From Tieghemiomyces parasiticus (Eukaryota; Kickxellomycota; Dimargaritomycetes; Dimargaritales; Dimargaritaceae): 64,000 nt of DNA. Numbering within the stretch: position 1 is the first letter of the stretch; each line of letters begins with the position of its first letter. The notes below the pieces were generated by a model. The model saw only the letters and a program-made list of their open reading frames with translations, did not search any database and was not told the DNA's origin. The position numbers and the translations under genes are program-made. The stretch is taken from assembly GCA_027575765.1 (NCBI GenBank), contig JANBPT010000073.1:18887-82886 (forward strand), written 5' to 3'. Positions 54,670 through 64,000 of this stretch are shown here, piece after piece.

Positions 54670-57074
54670 TGCATTAGGTTGTGGGTGCCAGGGTCCCCAC
54701 CCCTAGGCCACTAACGGCACCCTTCGCCAACTCACTGACGTGCTGCGAAGCTGTTGTTTTTGTACACAGTGGGCTAAAGTTGATTAGTCCGGTCGCTGAT
54801 AGCGTGCTCGCCTTGCCTGGGCCAATGTTAATCCGGGTCCGATTAGCTTGGCATTTCTTTAATTTAAGGAGCATCGACCGATACATCATTGGATCGCTAA
54901 AGCCACTTATTTCGAATATATTATGTCAACGAATTAGTTATGGAGGCACACCCGACATTTATTTTCCTATATAGATGAAGTACACCACTCGTAGCATGTG
55001 GAACCAAGGAAATATAGACACTTGATCTCGTAGGTGACATCTGGTACCATCATTATCGAGCATTCCTAAGTATAATGCATTTCAAAATCGGAGCCGCCTC
55101 ACGTAGTGTACGGGAAGGTGTTATATTTCTACCACACTCAAGTTCAAGATGTCAGCTTCTGATACTATGCACAATGCATGCATCGGATGGTATTTTTACC
55201 TGGCGTTGCAAGGCCGTTAAGTTCTATAAGGAGCCAGCCATCGTGCTGGGCCATACATCTTCTCAATCCAACGCCTTATGTAATCAGTCAGCCTAGATTT
55301 CATTCAGACCATGCCTCCCTTGAATATTACCTCTGGCCAGGCCGTCCACGGGACACCCTTGGGGTATTTGGTGTGATGTGCGGGCTTTAGAAGGGTTGCC
55401 GCTCGAACGGATTAGGGAGTTGGTGCAACCAGTGAGCAAGAAAAGTGGTAAAGGCTAATAATAATAATAATTCACGGGCAATTGTTGTGTGGTAGGAGGA
55501 GGAGGAGGAAGGGAGGGGGTTATCTGGAGACTAAAATAGTTGTCAGGCCAAGGGAGGGCACGCAGTGTGAAGTAAGATAAATGCGAGGCAGCTGGGTCGC
55601 AGTGACGCTCAGCTTATGGAGAACAGGGGAGTGAAGTATCCGGTGCCACGGTCGAAACAGAGTATCGGGCTACCTAAAGCAAGCTAATAAATTAGTGAGG
55701 ATGGCTGTAACTGGTCCTTTTAGAGATAAAGAAGACGAGGATACAACATTGAGCAGCTGATTGGAGGAGAATGATGGGTGGTTGGATATTCGAAATTCGT
55801 GGAGTTAATGCATAACCTGGAGAAAAGAATATGTCAGCGGTCAAAAAAAGAAATGCCCAATGTTCGTCGAGTACCTGGGAAGCGCCTAGCGAAAGCTGAT
55901 AATCAGCCTTTGGACGATTTAGTGCATTAATAGAGTTTCATACTAATACGGTACAAATAGCTAACCATCAGCCGTTAGGATAGAGACGGGGGCTACCCCA
56001 AACATGGCTGTGACTGCGAAGGCCTGCCTTTCTATAGTTACGATCTGTTGATATGACTCCTTGTTCCATAGTCGTCATTCCTTCCGTAATCGTTCCTTCC
56101 CGCCTTTAGCATATCCCCCATAAGTAACGTTATCCGAGCACCCTTCCTGGTCTGCTGTACTTCGATCCTATCTGACAGGAACCTCCACCGCCTATTCCTT
56201 AGGACTTCCATCAAGTAAACTCGTCTTCATGATTCCACTGCAGCCACGCTGTCTCCCTCTCTCGCCTCGGCATCGGCCCCGTCTCGTACGGTCGTCCTTG
56301 GCAGAGTTCGTCCCGATTAAAGCTGTAGCCGCTACGGAAGATTCTGGCCATCCGCCAGGTATATATGAACCTCTGGGATCGCTACTCAGTAAATGACATC
56401 CTACCATTACGCAACAAGCCCCCATTAATCCGTACTCATTTTTTAGTAAGCATTGTCTCTTCCTGCTTTGGATTCACCCATATGTAACTTAGGCCGGACC
56501 AGGAATGTAAGTGTGTGTTTATCATGGGTATTTCACGTATGGAAGGGCTATACATTACAGTGGAGGTGTTTCATATGAGACGCGAAGGCAAGTGGATAGC
56601 AAACTTTTTGGAATGGCCTCCGGGATGGATCAAATGGAGAGAGTGTTGCCCGGTCAGGATGGCCGTAAGGAGACGTGATGAGTAGGGCAATTCATGAGGA
56701 ATAATGGGGGAGACTTAGAAGAAAAGGCGGGCATGTGGCTCTGCAGAGCGTCTGTCGGTATATAGCAAGTGTTGGTGGGGATGAGGATGAATCTGTCGAC
56801 GAAAAAAAACACATACACACATGAGAACAATAATAACAAAAAACGGTGAGGCTAGATGAATGCCTTGTGGTGAAAAACGGGGGACGTGTCAAACTGGTGT
56901 GGGGGGGGGCTCCCCAGTGGTGTGATATCAACGAGAGATAACGGAGGGGTTGCGCTCTGGAGAGTGGTGGGACGGACTTGACTTTTGAGGCTAGTCGTCA
57001 TTGTGATCAACAGCCAGGAAAGCGCGGCGGGGGGAGGCACGACAGACCCGGCACCACTATGGCACCCCGTAAAC
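54670..57074. other. Long intergenic region
   Basis: 2.4 kb of AT-richer sequence between convergent genes, with (TAA)n at 55456-55471 and (GGA)n at 55496-55509. No supported gene. Confidence 0.45.
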
Positions 57075-58479
57075 CTAAAAAATGGTACAGCAGTTGGTAT
57101 GGTTATCCTCGTGATTAGCGTTCCGACGTGATAGGGAGGCACGCCGGCGGGCCTCGGAATAATACACTTCCTTAGCGGTGAGCCGCGAGGGTGGTGTCGA
57201 CGAACCGTCGGGCGAGGGCATGGCGGAGTTATGGCCGGGTTCGGTCCAATTGGGGCCCATCCCAAACCACTTGAGTCCAAAGCGGCTCCCGTGGCCACCA
57301 TCGTCGCTCTTCGTCTTGGCGCGGAGCGGACGGGTGAGCGCGGTTGGGTACCGCAGCGTTCCACCGGAGCCCTGCCGCTTACTGTCTCCCTTCCCTTGGC
57401 CCGACGCCCCGCTGCTGGAGGTCTTCTTGGCCTTGGCGGCGGCAGACACGCGGTACCGCCGGACCTGCCGCACGGTCTCGTGGAAGGCCTCGTCCACGTT
57501 GGTCCGGGTTTTCGCCGATGATTCCAGAAACATGGCCTGGAACTTGGTAGCTAGCTGACGGCCCTCCTCGGTTTCCACCTGCCGCAAGTCGGCTAAATCA
57601 CACTTGTTGCCGACAATGACGATCGGAGCCGAAGCGACATCCTTCACCCGTAGGAGTTGCTCGGCGAGCAGCTTGACCTCGTCAAAGGAGGACCGCGAGC
57701 TGACACTGTACACCAGGAGGAACCCATCTCCGGCCCGAATGTATTGCTCACGCATCACACTGTATTCCTCCTGGCCTGCAGAGTCGAGGACGTCAAGGGA
57801 GGCCTCCTCGCCGTCAATGTCGCAGGCCTTCATGTAGGAGTCTGGAATTGGTAGGTGCGGAGAAAGACAGGGGGGGCAACCGATTACTATTAGTATGCAG
57901 GCCAGTTATGAATAAGCGGCGGCCGGCAGTTGGAGTGATTGGGTGTCAAATTGGCAGCATGGCACGGCCGACCGCTCGGGCTGCCGCAGGCCAGGAAAAA
58001 AGGAGGGGGCCTTACCTTCAATGGTCGGGTCATACTCCTCGATAAAGTACGAGCGTACGAACCGGATGGTCAAGGCGGATTTACCAACACCTGGGACAAA
58101 GCACGAGCGGGTCCGCCGGGCAGGGGTGGGGTAGGAAAAGAATGAAGGTGAGAAGCAGTGGAAGGGTTAGAGAATGCCAGCAAATCTTGCGCGGACCCCT
58201 GGCTTGAAGGGGGAAACGACTTGGGGAGGGTGGCTCAGTGGGTCGATTGACCAGGCTACAAGGCGCTATAAGTCGACCCCTTCTAGCCACCCAGCGACGC
58301 CCGGGTAAGCGTCACTCGGCGCTCCGGACTCTCGGGCTTGGCTGGAGCCTGCGAGTCGAGTGTACGAAGGGAGAACGGCGGCACGGCGTGGCAGACTGCA
58401 CGGGCCAGCCATACTTACCACCAGCGCCGAGCACGACGACTTTATACTCCCGCGGGATCTGGTTCGGCTTGACCGGCAT
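57075..58479 (-). CDS. Ras-family small GTPase with long hypervariable region
   Basis: Membrane-anchored GTP switch, probably of the Ras1/Ras2 type controlling growth signalling. Three exons: 58479-58419, 58090-58016, 57841-57075, all with GTAAG donors and phase 1 junctions; introns 328 and 174 nt; 300 residues. P-loop GAGGVGKS at 18-25 has Gly in the place of human G12. Switch I YDPTIEDSY includes T43. Switch [12 protein letters not shown] has Q69 in the place of Q61. NKCD is at 124-127 and ESSAK at 152-156. The effector loop matches Ras rather than Rheb or Rho. Residues about 178-300 form an unusually long, Ser/Lys/Gly-rich tail ending TNCCTIF: C297 is the CaaX prenylation Cys (Phe at X suggests geranylgeranylation, or farnesylation) and C296 a likely palmitoylation site. 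All catalytic residues are present. Confidence 0.94.
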
Positions 58480-61400
58480 GGTGTGGGCCGCGGACTGAAG
58501 GCGGAGGGAAGGCGCTTTATCCTGGGTGCGCGGGGGTTCCGGTCGACAAGGTTGGGCCGGACAGGGACGTGGCGGTGAGACGGGTAAACAACGACGGTGC
58601 CCAGAGAAAAACCGAACACGGTCGGGGATAAAAACAAGCGGGCGGTGCGAAAGTGGGGAGGTGCAGATTTGTACGGGCGGGCGGGCGGGCAGGGTGGTCT
58701 TGCAGACGTGGCCGAGGGATCGCTAGGCTCTGGAATAGTGTTGATACTCCGAGAAGGGATGAGGGACACGGGCACACGGTGGACAAAAGCAGAGAGGGGG
58801 AAAGTTGGATTACCCGACCGGGGCACTAAAGTTTGCGCGGTCAAGGGGATTGGTAAGAAAAAACGCGTTCCCGGGCTAAAGGAAATGGGTCTACGGCTCT
58901 CGCAGGGGAACAGAGGGTTGGACGTAATAAAAGCAAACGGTGGGTGGAGGAAGCGTGGACGGCCTTATTAAAGCCCGCGTGTCTGCAATAACGAAGTTGG
59001 AAAAAACGGCGAACTAGACCTCACAAGGTAGGAAACAGCGAGGATCTTGAGAGAGAAGGGGGGCAATACGAGTTAGGGTCCGGGCAGCGAAAACAAAGCG
59101 AACCACTCGGGGCCGACGGCGCTCGTGGCGCAAGCGCAGGTTGAGCGTGTAGAGACGGAGGGTAAGGCTTGGACCGCCAGCTGGCTTTGCACTAGGCGAG
59201 CAGTCGGCGTTGTCTAGGAGGCAAGAGGCGCAGGAGGAGAGGTGGTGGAGGGAAGGGGGCCAGAATCACAACAACTGAAGCAAGCGCCGAGCGTCTGCGT
59301 TCAGTATGCAATGGCCTGGACAATGCTTAGCAGAGCACAGGAAGGCCAGAGTGAGAAGCACGTCGAACTGGGCTACTAGGGTGATTTCGGGGCTAGGACG
59401 AAGTGTGGGGTTGGTGAGTCGAAAAAGAGGGAGACGAGCGCAGGGGAGTGGGATGGGCGCTGTCAACAACTTTATAAGCCACCAGGAGTACCCATTGTCG
59501 GGCAGAAGGACCACGGAGGATCAAGGGTGATGAGCATCGACGTCAAGTGTCCGACGAGGCCCCGCTATGCAAACGACTAGTGCTTAGAAGCCCGCCACTA
59601 GCAGCTAACGAGAAACGGGGGGGACCAGGGAGTAAGAAGCTATTTTCCCCAGCCTTGCGTGCAAAGAGGGTGGACGGAGAGGCGGTGGCTAAGTGCAAGG
59701 GACCGGGGGTGGGATGGACTGGACGACCAGGTATCGCGCCGACAGAGATGCAAGGCGGAAAAAACACACAGTGGTAAGGAAATGAAGGGAATGGGACGAA
59801 GATCCAGACAAGATGGACTACCAAATACAGCAGTCTGTTGGGGCTACGGTATAGCCAGAGACAGCGTGCATTGGAGATGGCGGTGTGGGGTAAAAAAAAC
59901 AGCTGGGGTAGTGGAGAACCGGTGGGGCATGTGGTGTAGCCGAGTTGAAAAGCCAATCCGTTGGCTGCTCGCAAGAGCAAAAATTAAGCGGGCTGGCTAC
60001 CAAGGCCGTGGTGGACGAGGGGTCGGAACCCATCCCTCCGACTCCAGACAGCCATAGAAACCTGTCGCTTGGTCATGGTAGGCACGCAGCTTCCATGCCA
60101 GTGAGGCCATGGTCGATAAAAACGATCCAAGGGCACTCCGTCGTGAGTCTGCCTGCCATGCATACCTACCATACAACCTACATATCTTCTAAATGGTGTG
60201 CATGCGAATCCGTCCTATTTCGAGCCTAGTGTCGAGTGGGCATATCTCCTCACCATTCCTGCTCGCTTTGCCAGTAATCGGGTTCGCCTGGTGGACTGAA
60301 GGGAGGTAAGTCCGATTGGATCTAAGCGCGCATTGCTGAGTAGGAAACCTTTTGAACTGACACTTGGCTACCCGATACCACATTCAAGGGAAATGGCTCT
60401 GCACGGAAAGGCTCGAGGATACCAAATCTCATTTGAACCGCGTAACAGGGGAGAGGGAGTACGGTCCTCCTTTGACCCTGTCGAAATTCGTAGTTTTTAT
60501 CTCTCCTTGGCTCAGCCTTCGATATCCAAAATTAATGCTCGCTAGTGCTCTGAAGTACGGCGTTAAAGTGCTGACCAGAGATGGAAGGATTGCCGGGATT
60601 GCCTGGCTGATGAGCACTAATTTTTACTGATGAACGTTGCGCCTGCCGCACCCCTTTTCCTCACTCGGAAGTCCGCTTAGATAGGTCGGTATGGAATCGG
60701 AGTTGGTGTTGGGCCTGGCCTGTCCTTCGCGAACCAGTCAGCCATCGGCAAGCGCATGCTTTAAAACCAGGTGGTTGAGTAAGGGCAGCGTAGACGACAC
60801 ATTGGTGCGGCTTGAACCGAAAGGGGTAAATTCACTTCACCTGAACCGAAAGGGGCGGGGCACGGTCATAACCTAATGAACAATAGCAAGAAGCAGACCG
60901 GCCAACGACCCAAAACGCCCGCCTATTAAGCTCCTTGTACTCACCCAAGCCCAACCCAAATGTTTAAGGAAGGCATATGGCCCAGACGTCTCACTGTTGC
61001 CCACAATTGTTATGGATGTACTCTCCGATCCTTAAATACATGGAGCACGACGTATACGCCAGAAATACTCGCAACCAACAAGGTAGGCATGGTTTCTTAT
61101 CATGCGGGCTTGCTGCGACCAGCCTGTTCGGTGAGACCTACAGACGGTATGGTGGATTGAGTAAACCACATTCTATGTAACCATGCTCGTCTCACAAGTT
61201 GGACAAGGTAGAGCGCATGAGGGTGCCATATTTGGACTACCTATAGGTAACGACACCAGCCATTACAAACGCCCTCTGGCTGGAGGAGACATGGAACTGG
61301 GCCTACATCACATGGAGCGAATGAGTGCTACTCCTCGGGAATGGTGACTGCCTTTAAACCCCAGGTATCTTCCGATTGGACCGCGGACTTCAAAGGGGGT

Positions 61401-62621
61401 GCGAACTGCCTGCGCTGAACGGTCACCTGCGCAGGTTTTATGAAGCCGGAAAATGAGGGTGGGAACCAGATTGTAGCATGCCTTTCGCAGTCATCGGAAC
61501 CCTGCGCCACCCTAGTGTAGTAAACCTCTTTACGGTCTGTGGGTGGATCTGATGGTTTAGGTGGGCTGCCTCTCCTAAGTTGGCAGCGCCTGCGGCGGCT
61601 CTGTGGAGCCTTCGATGACAGTCCCCCTCCCCTCTCCATCAACCTTTGCCCTCCCCTTACCGATGACGACAGCCCCACCCAGCCTCTCCCGTCCTGCGCC
61701 CGGACCACTCCGACTTTGCCTCCTCACCAGCCTCCCATCCGCATCGCCTACCCTCGGCCCTAAAGCAAGCCGGACCCGGCCGCTGCCTTGGACTAGCACA
61801 TTAACAGCCATTCCGTTCAACCTAACCTCACTTCCCCGCGTCCCCTTACGCCTCGCCTGTCGCGCTTGGAGAAGCCCATTCCTCCTACGGACACCTTCAC
61901 CTTATTATAACGCTGATTCGCACATCTCCAAGAGACTGTCCCTGGTGATTCCCAGCTACATTACGCGGCGGACTTTCCCTCATCCCTCAACGCACCGCAG
62001 TCGCTCATTCCCCTCACTTGGCCCCTGCCCTGCCTCAAGAGAATAGCCGCACCACCACCCTTCGCTGCGCACTCTTCTTCGCTTTACGTTCTTCCTGCTC
62101 CCGAACTTGACGCCCCGGCCCGTATCGCATAGACCCGCTCGCTTGCCCTCAGCAAGGTACGTACTCGTCCGCGTACGTTGGCTGCAAATTACCGGCTTGC
62201 CTGGCGCATTTCTCCTACCGGCCCCGTCCTTTCTCAACAACCTTACCTGTGCAACCCCTCCCCGCTCTATTCTCGCCATCGGCCACCTCTCTTCGACATA
62301 TTCTACTTCCGCCACTTACCGCCTTAAGCTTTTCAACCCACCTACACCTCGGCATCCCGCATACAGCGACCTGTTGCGGAATCCTGCGCCGTACCTTACC
62401 CACTGCCTATTGCGCAGACCTTGGCTTCACCACGATCCGCCAAACCACATTCTCCGCCCGCCCTCAACTCCAAGATTAGCCTATTCTAGCCCCCCACGGC
62501 CCCATCTGTCGCATCAGGGTCCTAGCAAGTCTCCCCTCCCTTTACCGTCGCGCCGACGGCGTACCCGCCTTTCCTCTTTCGCCGTGCCGGCCCCTCGGCC
62601 TACCAAACTCCCATCCCCGCC
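58480..62621. other. 4.1-kb gene-poor region
   Basis: From 58,480 to about 60,000 the minus strand is C/T-rich upstream of the Ras start. From about 61,600 to 62,620 the plus strand is C/T-rich upstream of the next gene. Between them the sequence is mixed, with a 14-nt direct repeat (TGAACCGAAAGGGG at 60813 and 60842). Open frames here are long only because of the base bias. No gene supported. Confidence 0.4.
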
Positions 62622-64000
62622 ATGCCCAGTGTCAAGGACGTCAGCCGAGGCATTATCAGTCTCCTGGCGACCTACGATACTGAATGCACTAAGCAACTTT
62701 CGACTCCGGCCGACTCGAACACCACCGCTACAGCCGCGACGGCCGCTAGTCCCGAAGCCGACAAGTTTGTGCTGCGCTTCCTCGACTCGCCCGAGTTTTA
62801 CCAGCACGTTGAGGTTCTCGAAAACTATGCTCGCCAACACCCGGCCATAGCTGGCCCCGTGACCTTCCCAACCGCCGCCCTGGCCCCGGACGCCGCGCAC
62901 GAAGCCCCGGCGTCAAGCCATGCCAGTGGCATCGAACATCCAGTCTTGCGTGCCAAACTCCTCGCGTCAACTGTGGCTGAGGATTCCGAATCACCCGAGT
63001 ACCTCAGTGCGGGTGACCGGCCCGAGGCTGCTGCCTGCAGCATGTCCACGTCGAGCTTGCGACGCAGTCAGAACAACCATAGCCAGGCCACCGCCGCCAT
63101 ATCTAACGTGAGCGCTATCGCCACCCCACGCAACCTGTCGCCGCACACTGACCAGCTAGGCGCGTGGGGGTCCACAAGCGGTCCCACATCGCCCAGTAAG
63201 CACGTTACCACCCCGGCACCCGCTACCCGCGAGCGGCCCGCCTCAGACCATATGGAATCTTTAGCCGCTGCCCTGTCCAGTACCGTCCACCATCACCACC
63301 CGCTGACGTCCCAGCTCTCGCCCCACGGCTCACCGCTGCTCACGGCGACAACTTCCCGCCACCTCCATAGCAATAGCGGTATCCAATTACGGACGGGACG
63401 ACCTTCGGACCCCGAGCTCAATTCATCGGCCTCGCTCACCAACCTCACCAAGGCCGCCGGGCGCACCTCCGAGTTGATCTACCAAGATGCCTTGCGCCGC
63501 ACGGCAGATGACGGAGGGGACGCCTACGTCCTGTCAACTGAGCTCCTGCAAATGTTCAAGACTACCATCCTGCCCCTTCTGTACAACGGCAGTGAGCAGC
63601 TAGACAGCCGTTTGGCTACCCTGCTCCGGTCCGGCCGGGCCGGCGAGGCAGCTTCTACCCCACCAGCCATAGCCACATCCGTCGCATCACCTTCCCGAGC
63701 CACCTCATCGTCCTCGGTTACGTCTATTCCGCCTAAAAGCGGTCAGGTCACGTCCGCGCCGGTCGGTGTGAAGGAAATGGTGGTGGTGAACAACAGCCCA
63801 CTCGATAAAACCGTCATCTTTTTTCGCGCCTTTTCTCACCTTCTTCCAGCCATCGGAGGCCAGCGGTTCATGCTAGACTGGTGGGAGAATGTCTTTATTC
63901 CCATTCTGGCTCTCCCCAACAACCAGCGTATCCTAGAGATTGAATGCCGTAACATCATTCTCAAGGCGCTACAACCGCCCGCCCTCGCCCCGGCCGACAG
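62622..64000 (+). CDS. Unrecognised helical protein, 3' end missing
   Basis: The ATG at 62622 opens a frame that stays open to the window edge (459 codons plus two bases), with strongly GC-rich third positions. The first ~80 residues look folded and helical (VKDVSRGIISLLATYDTECT, DKFVLRFLDSPEFYQHVEVL). A long Ser/Thr/Pro/His-rich linker follows with several SP sites. From about residue 275 order returns (TSELIYQDALRR, STELLQMFKTTILPLLYNG). After another linker a helical block has SPLDKTVIFFRAFSHLLPAI, FMLDWWENVFIPILALPNNQ and LEIECRNIILKAL, resembling HEAT/ARM-type repeats. I could not name the family. Introns cannot be excluded but none is needed. A longer frame from 62107 in another phase is a compositional shadow. 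Confidence 0.72.
   Translation, partial: MPSVKDVSRGIISLLATYDTECTKQLSTPADSNTTATAATAASPEADKFVLRFLDSPEFYQHVEVLENYARQHPAIAGPVTFPTAALAPDAAHEAPASSHASGIEHPVLRAKLLASTVAEDSESPEYLSAGDRPEAAACSMSTSSLRRSQNNHSQATAAISNVSAIATPRNLSPHTDQLGAWGSTSGPTSPSKHVTTPAPATRERPASDHMESLAAALSSTVHHHHPLTSQLSPHGSPLLTATTSRHLHSNSGIQLRTGRPSDPELNSSASLTNLTKAAGRTSELIYQDALRRTADDGGDAYVLSTELLQMFKTTILPLLYNGSEQLDSRLATLLRSGRAGEAASTPPAIATSVASPSRATSSSSVTSIPPKSGQVTSAPVGVKEMVVVNNSPLDKTVIFFRAFSHLLPAIGGQRFMLDWWENVFIPILALPNNQRILEIECRNIILKALQPPALAPAD

Noticed and set aside
55456..55510. (TAA)n and (GGA)n tracts as possible mobile-element ends
   Set aside because: Simple microsatellites; no terminal repeats, target duplication or transposase frame nearby.
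59543..59980. 145-codon minus-strand frame upstream of Ras
   Set aside because: Pro/Leu/Ser/Phe-rich translation of C/T-rich sequence, with no domain and no splice link to Ras.
60800..60860. Possible tRNA on the minus strand (GGTTCAAGCC at 60809-60818)
   Set aside because: The flanks do not pair as a T arm and no cloverleaf can be built.
62107..62850. 247-codon plus-strand frame overlapping the start of the last gene
   Set aside because: Arg/Pro/Ser-rich from C/T-rich DNA and in a different phase from the long frame beginning at 62622, which has helical blocks.

Overview
This is eukaryotic nuclear DNA, most likely from an early-diverging fungus. The evidence is: short GT-AG introns (mostly 150-320 nt) that restore conserved protein families when removed; a fungus-type KRE2/KTR (GT15) mannosyltransferase; a paxillin-like four-LIM protein with the fungal N-terminal zinc knuckle; a Ras protein with a long tail; and CsbD-like stress proteins. 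Coding sequence is GC-rich at third positions, genes are sparse, and the spacers are long. A zoopagomycete-type fungus would fit, but that placement is a guess.

Layout. 1-8054: the 3' part of a giant Ser/Pro/Thr-rich protein with about 22 degenerate internal repeats. 10874-16422: a paxillin-like LIM gene, probably split by a long intron. 17863-18891: an AT-hook protein of unknown role. 19354-21278: two neighbouring CsbD-like genes on the minus strand. 21809-23194: a two-exon F-box-like protein with an apparent signal peptide. 24527-26567: GPI transamidase subunit PIG-T/Gpi16. 26817-27326: complex I NDUFS6-type subunit. 28067-28551: ENY2/Sus1. 31344-32561: KTR-type mannosyltransferase. 33575-36289: U3 processome WD40 protein Utp4. 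37385-38695: mitochondrial succinyl-CoA ligase alpha. 39075-39827: a mitochondrial membrane coiled-coil protein. 40824-41591: a secreted double-psi beta-barrel (RlpA/expansin-like) protein. 47253-48536: an unrecognised low-complexity protein. 49505-51745: two adjacent Hv1-type voltage-sensor proteins. 52548-54669: four-exon polynucleotide kinase 3'-phosphatase. 57075-58479: three-exon Ras GTPase. 62622-64000: the 5' part of an unrecognised protein running off the window.

The genes are mostly unrelated housekeeping functions and there is no operon-like organisation. Two pairs look like local duplications (the CsbD-like pair and the Hv1 pair). Several neighbours are divergent and may share promoters: F-box/PIG-T, NDUFS6/ENY2, UTP4/SUCLG1. 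No transposon, CRISPR array, rRNA or convincing tRNA was seen.

The strongest leads are: (1) a divergent Hv1 paralogue whose proton-selectivity Asp, charge-transfer-centre acid and third S4 arginine are all substituted, directly beside a canonical Hv1; (2) a perfect PCNA-interacting (PIP-box) motif in the N-terminus of the PNKP protein, which lacks a recognisable FHA domain; (3) an F-box-like protein with a signal peptide; (4) the giant repeat protein, which carries a near-identical duplicated block.
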